Assembly (NCBI GenBank): GCA_017591395.1
Contig: WEDG01008815.1
Coordinates: 62,001-126,000 of the forward strand
Direction: 5' to 3'
DNA length: 64,000 bases
From: Schistocephalus solidus
Lineage: Eukaryota > Platyhelminthes > Cestoda > Diphyllobothriidea > Diphyllobothriidae
The position numbers were made by a program, and so were the translations under genes. The notes beneath the pieces are model-generated. The model was not told the DNA's origin, did not search any database, and saw only the letters and a list, made by a program, of their open reading frames with translations. Of this stretch, positions 35,976-46,120 are shown in pieces. How positions within the stretch are numbered: position 1 is the stretch's first letter; the number at the start of each line of letters is the position of its first letter.

Positions 35976-36158
35976 TTAAATGCGATAGCTGAGGGGGTGG
36001 ATCTTGGTCCCAGGAAACCCGTCATCACCAGTCGCCCTTGAATCGAATGTCTTCGGAGAGCCAGAAGATGAGGCTGTTACACGAAGGTCGGCTGTCTTGT
36101 GCATTCGACGGTTTTCCAGTTCGTACAGCATAACAAAGCCCATGATCACACCAATCGC
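35976..36158 (-). CDS. inverted duplicate of tetraspanin terminal exon (arm B)
   Basis: On the minus strand, an intact acceptor ('caatttacag' ending at 36,159) is followed by an open exon: AIGVIMGFVMLYELENRRMH, K, then ...RATGDDGFPGTKIHPLSYRI-stop. This is the same as exon 8 of the tetraspanin at 54,450-54,632 with two visible changes (S to T after MHK, S to P before KTFD). It encodes the end of transmembrane helix 4 and the cytoplasmic tail. Nothing upstream on the minus strand within the spacer supplies exons 1-7 in the present arrangement, so as assembled it is a stranded exon. Both acceptor and frame are undamaged, so it could serve the gene if the spacer were inverted. Confidence 0.75.
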   Translation of the reverse strand, partial: AIGVIMGFVMLYELENRRMHKTADLRVTASSSGSPKTFDSRATGDDGFPGTKIHPLSYRI

Positions 36159-37266
36159 CTGTAAATTGAAAAAAATAACCATTTTTTAATTTTCATAGAA
36201 AACGCAATGTTCATTTGGACTAATATTGGGAGTTCCATTAGAATTAGCAAGCGAGAAAACTTAAAATAAATTTTGAATATAACAGCCAAATTGAATGCAC
36301 ATTTTCGTTCATAAAGTACCAGGCCTTATAGAATTAAAACCATAATTAATTGGCCTAAGGCCTCACGTGATTTTTCTCCGAAATTCATGTTAGATGGTAC
36401 TGAATTTGATAATCATTTAAAAAATCTGTGAAGTTTATCCTTTGCATGCAGTGCTTCCCTTACGGGAAAGAGGGGCACGGATGCGTTATGACTCATAAGA
36501 AACATAAATTTACCATATTTTTCGAACATCTAAAAAGCCGAACGTTTGACTTAGGAGGTATAAAAGTGCGGTTTATTCCCAACATATGGTGAATTCTCGG
36601 TTAAATAAAGCTTGTTAGTTGTTACACAGTACAGTCAGTTCCCTTGGTAGTTACATGCGCTTATATGAAGAAGGGGATGTTTATTCTTTTGGCTGTAAAT
36701 GTTTTCTCTCCGAGTGCTTATAGGTGGACAAGAGTGTTTTGCCTAAAATGGACTCTATGAAGGCTTCAACTCAATCGTAAGCTACCTAAATTATATTTTA
36801 TTACATGCAAATGCCTACTGACACAAATAAGTAGATATACATATTCAATCACAAAACGTTTCTGATCAAGTTGGCAGTTAATGTGAAAGAACCACAATTA
36901 TGCTAAGTTTAAGGAGGGGTTTTTACAATTATGGCTTGGGAATTAAACGATTCATTGCAGAAATCTATGGTCTACCCAGGAACTGGCCAGTGGAATTCGA
37001 TGTTTGTTGCGTTTCTTAGAATTCGTAGACGACATTCAACTGTCCTAACCACCAGGGTAAGTGACATGGCGATCGCGCAAAGGCTGACAGTTATTTGAAA
37101 ACAGAATGTTTTCATATCAGAAGAGAAATAGTGGCAATAGCTGAAAGGTGAATTGATCACATTCAAAGGTTTCGACATAATCTAGGCAGGAAGGACGGTG
37201 GAAGCCTGAACAATATTTTTACCAATCAACCTGACGTGTATTGGTTTTAAAGGAGCGATTTAGCCC

Positions 37267-39539
37267 CACAAAATTCCTTCAACGTTTTTTTTATCTCCAA
37301 ATACCATCAAAGATAGACTGGCAAAGGTATCGAAGCCCAAAGTGGCAGCTATTTCAGATAGATTCATGCTTTTCAAGCAGTTGTTCACTAATTTATCACA
37401 ATTGTTGTCCCATAAAACTGATTCTGATTCCTACATTTCATGTATGATCTAGAGTTTAGGCAGGGCTCGCAATTTGGTCACCTGCTCAACAGTATACTTT
37501 CGTGTACTCATTCAGTAGGAAACGAGGCCGACTTATATATTTAGGTGGTTATAGTTCACACTCATAAGATTATGTAGGAACGTAGAATGTTTATTCAAAT
37601 AGTACTATTTGCCATTTACTGCTCTTCCATATACGGTATGCAACATTTTCTACATCCTAGCAGAATGTTTCAGCCCTATGTGTTCAATTCTTACTCACTC
37701 AGAGGACCATTATTTTCCATACATTCAAAGTGCAAAGGTTGTAGACTGTAGACCTTAAAAGCAAAAGCAAAGGCAGATCGGGATCAAACTTTCTTGGGAA
37801 TTTAAAAAGTTAAAACAATGAGCATACTATTTTATTTGAACATAAAAAATTTGATGGCAAGAAAAAAATATGTTAAGTGTTTCTTAAAACTTTGAGTCAA
37901 CTTTTTGAGGTCAATGAAATGAGACAAAAGCTATTAGGACTTAAGTAGTCATTTTTATGCAGATATCGTCTTTTTCAGACGGTGGAAAAGGAGTATATTA
38001 AAACATTCAGTATCTAACCGTGTCTAAAATAGCTTGAGAATAGGCTGCAAGAAAACGATTACTGCAATCCCGTTTAAATAATCCTTCCTAATTGGACACG
38101 CATTTCAGACTTACGGTTCAGAGTTAACGAGATTTGCAACTGACTGTAGCATCATTTTCTAGTGCCGAGGTTCACGAACAGACAAAAAACAGTCAAGTAC
38201 CAAGGTGATCATGTACGTATTATCAAATGGTAAATCTTTCATTATTAACGTGCTACCACCAAATCCACCTAACCTCATCTAACCCAGACAGTTTTTAGAG
38301 TATTGTCCGAGGTCGTATCCCACCATACCAGTGAAAATCTTTATTTCATCCTTTGAAATGTTTTAGGTTTCAAGGTCAATTTTTGACATCTCGCAATTGC
38401 ATTAAAGGTCCATCTTGAAGTGACACTCGAATACTCGTAAGCAAATGTGTCATAACATGGGGATTAAGTGCAACGAACATCCGCGGTGATAGGTCAGTCG
38501 AATAAATTTATGGTACATTTAGTTCACAAGCCTTAGTCATATCACGAAGTCTTTGCCATTTTTTGAAGTAGAGGAGGTTTGTTCTCATGCATTGAAGACC
38601 ATTCGGTGGAAATATAGCAAAGATATTTTATGCATTCACTATCCCCGTCCACATTGTAGATTGTTTGTCAGGTTTAACTGGTGAATTACCTATCAACTAG
38701 TTTCTAATCATAAACGGTTAGATTCATTTTCGTTGGACTGAATTATTTGTCAGTCTACTGTAAATACAAACTGGCAAAAGCCAGTAAAACAAAAACCTTC
38801 AATATTATGGAAAGCAACATAATGAACCGGTCTTTTTCCGAATGCATTAAGAATTAGCTCAATACAATTTGCATGGATTAGCTACAAGTATCCTTCTTAG
38901 TGCAGGGAATTCTTATTTTGCATTCAGATTGCAGTTCCCTAGAGGTCCCAGGAGGATCCTGTGATCTTTTGTGATCGTTTCGGCAAGAATAAAACCTAAT
39001 TCTTCGTGCAAATATTCACGTCTATTTTTGGGGAAATTTCAACCACGAGCAAACCATAAGCTTTGCATGAAATGAGTCTATTGGTACGAAATTAATTAAG
39101 CGTACATAAGTGATAGGACAGAATCTGGAAGAAAGATATTTACCAACCTACTTGTAAGGAATGACCAACTACTTAAATATCAACGTGAATATTTTTGCCA
39201 TGGACAAAGTCGACGAAGATTGGTAGTTGATTCTCATTTTCAACAGTCTTGTGAAGAAGGGATTCGAACCGCATATCACAATAAATCCTTTCTTTTTTAA
39301 TTTTTTAGGACGACAGTAACATTGGCAGAGGTAAAATTGAACACACACAAACCGCCACATTTTGAAAAATTCTCCGTTAGTTTTTGCCTTCTTGCGAGCT
39401 CATCGGCTATGCCTTAGCCTTACTTATAAACTGCAACTGGCTCCCCTCAACGCCTCAATATGTCAAGGTTATTCAACTTCCAAGTGATCGGTTACAGAAA
39501 CGTTAATCTCACAGTCTGTCTGACTCCAACATATACACA
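37267..39539. other. palindrome 2 spacer, left part; nothing recognised
   Basis: AT-rich. Short frames only (37,241-37,447; 39,169-39,360). I looked for tetraspanin-like exons on the minus strand that might pair with the exon at 36,158 and saw none (no CCG or PxSCC motif). Confidence 0.45.
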
Positions 39540-39735
39540 TGATGACAGTTCAACCATCGAGTTCGACTATGTCCCCCATGTGTTCCACAGCATAGTGGTG
39601 CAGGGACGGTGACTTGTGCTGGATTATAGCGAGAACAGCCTTACGCAGCATCTATCTCACTCTTTGTTCCACTCCCCCCACCTGGGCCTAGTGTCAAGAC
39701 AGAGTCAAGAAAACCGAAGGTGAGAGAGGACGAAA
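39540..39735 (-). repeat. R repeat fragment, minus strand
   Basis: Contains 'cagttcaaccatcgagttcgac', 'agtggtgcagggacggtgac', 'catctatctcactctttgttcc' (trimmed) and 'gtcaagacagagtcaagaaaacc', the reverse complement of the 3' third of R. Confidence 0.75.
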
Positions 39736-40431
39736 TATATACACACGTAAATTCGCACGATCACAGTCACCCATGCCTCACCTGAATACGTCAGTCGTCA
39801 GCCAACTGGCACATATCCCGTCGATCAATGCAACATTGTATAACACTTGGACCGTCGTAAGCGATTATATCTTTTACTTGCCCCACGAAGTGGACACTCA
39901 GATGACATGCGTGAAAAAAATATATAGGGAGACTGACATGAGCTGCATCCACCGCGATCTCCCCTCTCACCCGCCGTTCTCAGATGGCGATACAATGTAC
40001 AGACGAGCGCAGGTAGAGTCGATCGAATCAAATTCGACTGCTGACACCGAAGTCTCTCTCGCTCGCAGGCATGACTCAGCTCCGTCATCACCAGCGGTCG
40101 ATGAAGCTAAGGAGGGCAGCTTCGGCTTTTGGTGCAAACTAAGAGCATCATTCCAGTCTCCTCAATTTTATTTTGCTAACCGACACGTGACCTGATAAGC
40201 ATGGCGCTGCACGTTCTCCCACCACTTTAACCGCTACATAACCTGCCGACTCAAAACCCTTTGTCAGTAATTCCTCCTTCTAATTATGCTCATCGTTCGC
40301 AAACGGTTACGTTTACTTCGGACCCTGTCTGCGTTGCCATTAACGCAGGAACATTATGAAGCTCAACGTTAGCATCTGCCCAAAATTCGTTATACACTCT
40401 TTTGCTATTATATTTCATCAACAACTTTTAG
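39736..40431. other. unassigned sequence; 140-codon open frame without recognised motif
   Basis: The + frame 39,773-40,195 is the longest in this part but directly abuts an R fragment. It contains many Ser/Thr and no conserved motif, hydrophobic segment or splice sign. The opposite strand is also open for 88 codons. I list it as sequence of unknown nature, not as a gene. Confidence 0.35.
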
Positions 40432-40700
40432 TTAGTCTAATATGCTTGTGTGTATGGCCTGTTCTAAGGCTAAGAGTGTTTGCCACCCTGTTGGATCTAA
40501 TTTCTCTATCTCGTCAAAATAGTCATGAACTAATAGAAGCAAATAGGCGAGTTCCAGGAAGCAGCTCAGAAGGAAAAGATGCAATTGCTGACACAAGAAG
40601 TTAATTAGCCTGACGTTTCGGATACGCTCGAACCTATCGTCAGAAACCGTCGCAAATAGAGGCACAAGGTGCGCAGAGCTTATGGTCCGTAGTGGCCACG
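40432..40700 (-). mobile_element. Penelope-like element 3' end
   Basis: On the minus strand it runs from the conserved hairpin (CTGACG at 40,610, CGTCAG at 40,638) through 'aacttcttgtgtcagcaattgc' (trimmed) and 'ttcctggaactcgcctatttg'. The same order follows the GIY-YIG region of the PLE relic at 58.5 kb ('aacttcttgttacagcgattg', 'ctcctggaactcacttattt'). No coding part remains. Confidence 0.65.
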
Positions 40701-40744
40701 CGACCGTATGCATACTATAATTAGTAGTTCTCACGATCAGCGCT

Positions 40745-41060
40745 GGGGGTCGTAATTGATGCGATTACAGCTTGGCAGTCCGCGTTCGAGGCTTGAATGG
40801 CTGTAATTTCATCATCCATTTTAGAATTCGTCGTGCTAATAAGGCGGCAATTTTGTTCGCTGACATTGCGAGGCATTGGTCGCCAACTTGACTGATTCGC
40901 ACACCTTGTACCTCCATCTTCGACGGTCTCTGATAATGGATTCTTTCGAGGATCCGAAACGTCAAGCCAGTGATCGTATTTTCTCCTTCAGATAGTCATT
41001 AACTTTCAAGCTGGTGTTCTCGAGTAGCAATCAGTTCAGCAACCGTTGAAGTTTGAAAGC
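40745..41060 (+). mobile_element. second Penelope-like 3' end, opposite orientation
   Basis: Has the same hairpin landmark on the + strand: 'tctgataatgg' at 40,928, then 'ttctttcgaggatccgaaac' and 'gtcaagcc'. Together with the preceding fragment this makes a tail-out inverted pair of PLE ends with no element body between them. Confidence 0.5.
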
Positions 41061-41440
41061 TGTCCCGGACTTCAAAATATATGCATGTCGTGTTAGTGCT
41101 CTAATGGAATCTTCGTGGTTGTGCTTTCCATCTGAGGACTGCAATGCTCAACATAAAATCCTAGAAGTGGGCTTTATGGGTCGGGTATCAAGATGACAGA
41201 AATGATCCTAGCAGGTAAAAACTGGGCGACAGGAGAACCAAGACGTAAGCCACAGAAAAACTGCGAAAAGTCCGCAATTAACATCTTAGGATTAAAATCT
41301 TTTGCTCTTGCATGTTTTTACTGTAGAAAATTTTAAATATATCCATTCAGTGAACGGAAAATCTGATTTCTCGTTCATGAAAATCAGGTAAATACAGGTA
41401 TGAGGAAACACAATGTTTTCGGGGAAAGAGTGGATTCCGA
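41061..41440. other. unassigned, nothing recognised
   Basis: Short AT-rich stretch between PLE ends and the SINE array; no frame, motif or repeat recognised. Confidence 0.4.
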
Positions 41441-41444
41441 AATG

Positions 41445-42110
41445 GCCATTGCGGTTTCCCTTGTCTTTGTCGGTTCTATCTTATCATCATATTCCCCAAG
41501 TTAATATGCAACTGCCTTCGAGGGCTCTAAAGTGAGCTCCAGGGCACAACGGACCATCCATGTTCCTAAGCCAGATCGCTGAACACTTCCCTATCATAAT
41601 TCATAGTCCCGATTGCAAACGGACAAAACAACGGGCCCGTGGCTCAATGGTAGAGCGTTACACTCAATGACCAAAGGTCGCGGGTTCGAATCTCGGGTGA
41701 TCCACACCCGGGGATTGGGTATGACTGGCTGATGACCGCTAATAAACCAGAAATGGCCATTCTGGTCTCCCTTGTCTTTGTCGGTTCCACCTTATCATCA
41801 TATTTCCCAAGTTGCTATGCAACTGTCTTCGAGGGCTCTAAAGTGAGCTCCAGGGCACAACGGACCATCCATATTCCTAAGCCAGATCGCTGAACACCTC
41901 CCTCTCATAATTCATTGTCCCGATCGCAAACGGACAAAATAACGGGCCCGTGGCTCAATGGTAGAGCGTTACACTCAATGACCAAAGGTCGCGGGTTCGA
42001 ATCTCGGGTGACCCACACCCGGGGATTGGGTATGACTGGCTGATGACCGCTAATAAACCAGAAATGGCCATTCTGGTCTCCCTTGTCTTTGTCGGTTCCA
42101 CCTTATCACA
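41445..42110 (+). repeat. tandem array of a tRNA-derived SINE, period ~310 bp
   Basis: The head 'gggcccgtggctcaatggtagagc' (trimmed) occurs at 41,633 and again at 41,943, and the tail 'cttcgagggctctaaagtga' at about 41,515 and 41,828. This gives roughly two units that are almost identical. Each unit has tRNA-like boxes A (tggctcaatgg) and B (gggttcgaatc), then the hairpin 'ccagaaatggccattctgg', then a non-tRNA tail. SINEs usually insert singly, so the tandem form probably arose by unequal exchange. Confidence 0.85.
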
Positions 42111-42132
42111 TATATATATATATATATATATG
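42111..42132. repeat. (TA)n tract
   Basis: Short alternating TA run at the junction between the direct SINE array and an inverted SINE tail; a similar 'atatatatatgtatg' tract ends that tail near 42,255. Confidence 0.9.
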
Positions 42133-42240
42133 ATAGTGTGGGGCTCACCGATCTGCTTAAGGAACATGCATGTTCCGTTGTGCCCTGGAGCTCAGACTAG
42201 AGCCCTCGCAGGCGGTCGCATAGCGACGTGTAGCATATGA
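42133..42240 (-). mobile_element. inverted SINE tail fragment
   Basis: Reads 'gctcaccgatctgcttaagg' then 'gttccgttgtgccctggagc' and 'agagccctcgcaggcggtcg', the reverse complement of the tail of the adjacent SINE units ('agggctctaaagtgagctcc', 'agggcacaacggaccatc'). The (TA)n lies at the centre of this head-to-head arrangement. Confidence 0.7.
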
Positions 42241-43133
42241 TGGAATATATATATATGTATGAGAACCCGCAACATTTTTTTATTTTTTGCCATTTTACAG
42301 CCAAGGCAAAAGATATATACAGTAGAGGATCGAGCTGACAGTGAAAAACCTCCTGATCATTATTTGAAGCGTTTATATGTGTAGAAAACTGCAGCTAGTT
42401 GAATGATCTTAGTTCAAGTCGGGGAAGGGTTGACACAGTTGCACGGTGTAGTCCTTCTCCCTTCAGCGTTATAGATCCGGTATTCTGCACCAGCTAACGG
42501 TGTATCGGTGAACGGTCGCTCACTGTCGACTGAGGAATTAACCTATTACGGACTGCAGAGCCAGCAATATTGCCCTCAGCATGAATCCTGGCACAAGATT
42601 CAGAGTCCACGAACGCCATCAGAACGGAAGACAGATTCCATATAATGGTACCTCAAATGCGAGAGAGTTGTCCTGAATTTAGAAAACTAGTGATAGTTGC
42701 ATTAAACAAAGGAGTGCTTTGCGGAATTTTTATAATTCTGGGTAACCGATTCCAGACTGTTATGGCGTTTACTATCAAAACTGGCAATATCATACTCTGC
42801 GTGCCAGAGGAATAAATAAAAACACATCTCGATGTCAGATGCGCCGAGAGTGGTCAAGTTGCCTCAGAGTAGAAAGAGGGTTCAAGGTACGACTGTTTAA
42901 AAGTTAAGACAGTAAAAATAGTCCCGTCTGTAATCTGCGAAGCCACAACGGGTCGATGTTAGTAAGTTCACAGCGTTTTCGGTAGAACAGGTATCCGTGT
43001 TTTGAAGATAAAACACTTCTAGTTAAGCAAAGCTGAACCAATTCTATCTTCTTCCATTCACTAGCTGCAGCAGGTTAAATAGAAATGAGCAGTATTCCAG
43101 CCTAGGTCTCACAAACATTTTATAAAAGCTGTT

Positions 43134-43872
43134 TCAAATATATATGGTTTTAAAATTTCTGAGAATAAACCCAGTAGTTCGGCGTGCTTTTGAGACAATC
43201 AGGGCGCAGTGCTCTGACAGATTAAGACCAGTAAAATATGATATGCCCAGATCCTTCATTACTCTGGGCACATTCAGGTCGTGACCATCTATGCTTAGCT
43301 GGGGCTTATGGTTGTCGCCTACAACCAAAACAGAACATGTGTGCCAATAAATAGAAAAGTGCTGTGTGCAATACCACTGAGTAGAGGCCTGAAGATCCTT
43401 TTTTAAGAGCTCATGCACGCTGTTCTGATCGGTCGGTTAATATCGATGGGCACCTTTTAAATCGTCGGCGTACATAAAGGCCTACCCTATCGAAACCAAT
43501 CAGGAAGAACATCATTGACAAAAAGGCAAAATAGGAGCAGGCCAAGCACGCTACCATGAAAAACTGCACTCCTCACATGTGTGGGGTTGGAGATAACATT
43601 GGAAATTTTAACTCGTTGTGTGGGAGCATCTAAATAGGAGGATATTAAGTTCAGAAGCTTGTTACCTATGCCGAAGGAGGCACGTTTCAGCAGGAGGAGA
43701 TCATGTTCAAAATGATCAAAAGTCTTAATGAAATCGATTGTAGAACATGATCAAAGAAAGAGAGCTGGCAGTTGTCACTAGAGCTTTGTTCGAGGAACCC
43801 ATGCTGAACTGCATTAAGTAGGTTATTCTCTGTTAGGTGATGAGTCCTCTTGTCTTTGATCAAGGTCTCCAA
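43134..43872 (-). pseudogene. LINE reverse transcriptase fragments
   Basis: The upstream piece (43,872-43,687) reads LETLIKDKRTHHLTENNLLN then AVQHGFLEQSSSDNCQLSFF, the conserved RT block with QHGF. The downstream piece (43,418-43,134) reads LQASTQWYCTQHFSIYWHTC and VMKDLGISYFTGLNLSEHCA, the thumb-side block with the KDLGI-type motif typical of CR1/Jockey-type RTs. The catalytic xADD segment between them is not readable in one frame. Clearly inactive. Confidence 0.75.
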
Positions 43873-44784
43873 GATCTTCGAGGGTGCGGGAAGTGTATAT
43901 ATTGATCTAAATTCGTCAAATCACATAGATCGGCCGTGTTTGGGTATAGGTAGAATTTGTGATTCCTTTCATAAAATTGGAAAGGTTTCGCTTTCAAGAA
44001 CAGGATTAACTATCTTTCACAGAAGTGACAGAAATATATCATTTGAATCAGCCTATAGAACATTGAGCAGGACACCAGCTGGTCCAGGACTGTAAGAGTG
44101 GCGAAAACTCCCGATGGCTACGACTACGTCCCAGAGGGGATAAGTAATGGTTTCGAGGACGGCACCGGTTAAAAGCTGGATAGTGGGAAAGGGAGCGACT
44201 GAATGTTCACAAAAGCTCTTGACAAGATACCATTGAAGCTATCAACCCTCAACTTAGCGCCAGCTATGGGGTTTCCTAAGGATTCTAGAAGTATGAGGTG
44301 CTGCGTTTTTCTCTGCGCTTTTACTGTACACGAAAAGAATTTCACAACATTTAACGAAGGGTTTTCGGCAAAGTTGACCGCATCGGCTAGTTGGTTTTAT
44401 TCAGAAAGCATCTGAGCTTGCTGAAAGATTAGATAGATCAAGGGCAGGACGTAAATTCCATTTGTAACGGAAAAAGTCGTGAGAGTCTACGCATTCTATG
44501 GCAGAAAGATAAAGGGAGGTAGACTTTATCCTTGACATTTTCTTGCGGGGAACAAAAAGAGATAGGTGTAGATCTAGAACTTGGTACAGTGTGTCAGTAC
44601 AAGCATTCAGATCCAAATATATAAAGAAGTCAGTCCAATCGAGGGAATTACGATGTGTCAGTAATTCCCCCATATTTGCCAATCGTAAATCACGGAAAAA
44701 AACTATATTTTGGGAAAAGGTTTTGTCAACCTCGAGTTCTTGTGTATAAAAAATTATAACATGGTCAGAACTCCCAAGTGGGTC

Positions 44785-45009
44785 TTAAGGTGACACTGAC
44801 AATGGCTGGCAACCTCTGCAAATAATAAAATCAAGTATGTTTAATCCTCGGGTGGGAAAATCAACTACCTGGTCCCATATGCCGATATCTATGGCCTCAA
44901 GTAGGTCTTCGAACATTGCAGGACCGGAAGGTGGAAACCATCGAACTACAGGAAGATTGAAGTCACCTGCAATCAAGCAGTACTTCAGATTTAAGCAGAG
45001 ATCTGGCAT
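44785..45009 (-). pseudogene. LINE APE-type endonuclease, C-terminal fragment
   Basis: Reads CLIAGDFNLPVVRWFPPSGP, then a stretch ending WDQVVDFPTRGLNILDFIIC. The GDFN motif and the later PTRG...LD segment are conserved in apurinic-type endonucleases of non-LTR retrotransposons. The N-terminal catalytic Asn and Glu blocks are absent because the sequence before it (45,050-45,350) does not match. Confidence 0.8.
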
Positions 45010-45379
45010 TTTAAACGATAATTTTGAAGCGGGTACATTTTAGTTTTCTGGGATGGGACAGTTAGGCTATCAGAGTGACTGCCTTCGGTCAAATAAATGC
45101 TCCTTTCTTTTGAACTATTTGTCCTTCCCTTATTTAGATATTTGCCTTACCATTGGTCCTTTGTATTTCCAGTTCTATTATTAATTGTGTCATTTTCATT
45201 CGCTCTTTCGGTCAATATTCCGGCTGAAAAAAAAACTTCAGCATGCAGACTCTGTAGGTTTGATTTTCTCTTTAGCAGGAGCTATGCCTGTTCTTCGTTT
45301 TCCATAATGATTTAAAGAGGTTTTTTCTAGGATGTTTATCGGGTTTTGACGGAGCCTTACCTATTTAATATGCATTGAG

Positions 45380-46119
45380 AACGTCGATGAACTCGTCGTT
45401 CGTTAGCAACTGTTTAACAAACAATTGAAGGAGATTTAAGTTATGTTTCCCTCACTCCTTTTTAATTATTAACGCTGACTCTGGGACCTCTTTTATAACT
45501 AAATTCTGTTTTCGACTCAATCGGGCGCCCATTTGCAGCTCAGATCTTTCAACTGAGCGAGTACTTGTATCCAGTTCACTTGGTCCGATAGGTCCAGATT
45601 AACTGTGTATTGGGCTGGCTGGAGCCAAATCCGTGAACGACTTGGTCTTCTTAGACCTGTTCCTCTTTGACTTTACAAACTCACCAACCTCTTCAACGTG
45701 GCTTTTGGTGCAGCGTCCAGCACCGATGTGGCACTGGGTTGTAAAGTCAAATCATTATTGATGCTGCCTGAGCTAAGTGACGAGCTAAGTGACTGAGCTA
45801 AGTGACTAAACGGTACTCCCTTTTGAACTAGTGAAACGTCCTCTGGTTTACTGGGTTCGGTAGACACGACATCTTTTATCCTAGTTTTAGGTATGCTTGA
45901 AGAGGCTATATATGCATATGAACTTTCCTTTACCGTAAATTTTGGACGGACAGGTGCTTTTAAACAGTTGGAAGATAAATATATTTTGAAGTTATCTATC
46001 TCTTGCTTAAGATTACTTTCTCCTGCTCCAATCATAAGAATTTCTGGAGGAGGCTGAAACACCCCCATACAAGCTCTAACTTTGTAAGCTACATTACAAG
46101 GTCCCCTCAACCTATTCAA
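45380..46119 (-). pseudogene. ORF1-like region of the same LINE
   Basis: The minus frame 46,119-45,673 is 148 codons with a Ser/Pro-rich low-complexity composition. After a frameshift it continues EFVKSKRNRSKKTKSFTDLA and then RKQNLVIKEVPESALI, a pattern close to the RNA-binding 'N-[VI]-[VI]-x-[GK]-[VL]-PE' block common in ORF1 proteins of flatworm LINEs. The position (directly 5' of the endonuclease, same strand) supports this. The first half could instead be unrelated sequence. Confidence 0.5.
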
Positions 46120-46120
46120 A

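Larger units (their letters stand above)
33518..37266. repeat. palindrome 2, left arm B
   Basis: Reverse complement of 50,942-57,124, apart from a 2-kb insertion and about 0.3 kb present only in the right arm. Outer limit: 'aaatttcgtacgttg' at 33,527, mate at 57,101. Inner limit: 'ttttaaaggagcgattt', mate at 50,946. It carries, in order, a tRNA-SINE, unassigned sequence, a minus-strand R copy, an open frame at 35,305 and a terminal exon of tetraspanin on the minus strand. Confidence 0.93.
42640..46120 (-). mobile_element. CR1/Jockey-like non-LTR retrotransposon, dead
   Basis: Read right to left: an ORF1-like region (46,119-45,380), the C-terminal part of an APE endonuclease (45,009-44,785), a linker (44,682-44,401), RT pieces (43,872-43,134) and a decayed C-terminus (to about 42,650, with VRPRLEYCSFLFNL-type sequence). 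Most of the endonuclease N-terminus is missing. The order, the KDLGI-type motif and the 'FVRPxLEY' C-terminal block place it in the CR1/Jockey group rather than RTE. Many frameshifts and stops. Confidence 0.75.

Noticed and set aside
39773..40195. 140-aa protein gene
   Set aside because: Abuts an R fragment, opposite strand also open, no motif or splice signal; kept only as an unassigned stretch.
36900..41000. Minus-strand tetraspanin exons pairing with the exon at 36,158
   Set aside because: No CCG, PxSCC or TM-type exon found on the minus strand next to arm B, so there is no second complete gene in the present orientation.
41633..42040. tRNA genes
   Set aside because: Boxes A and B are present, but acceptor, anticodon and T stems pair poorly and the units continue into a common SINE tail and repeat in tandem.
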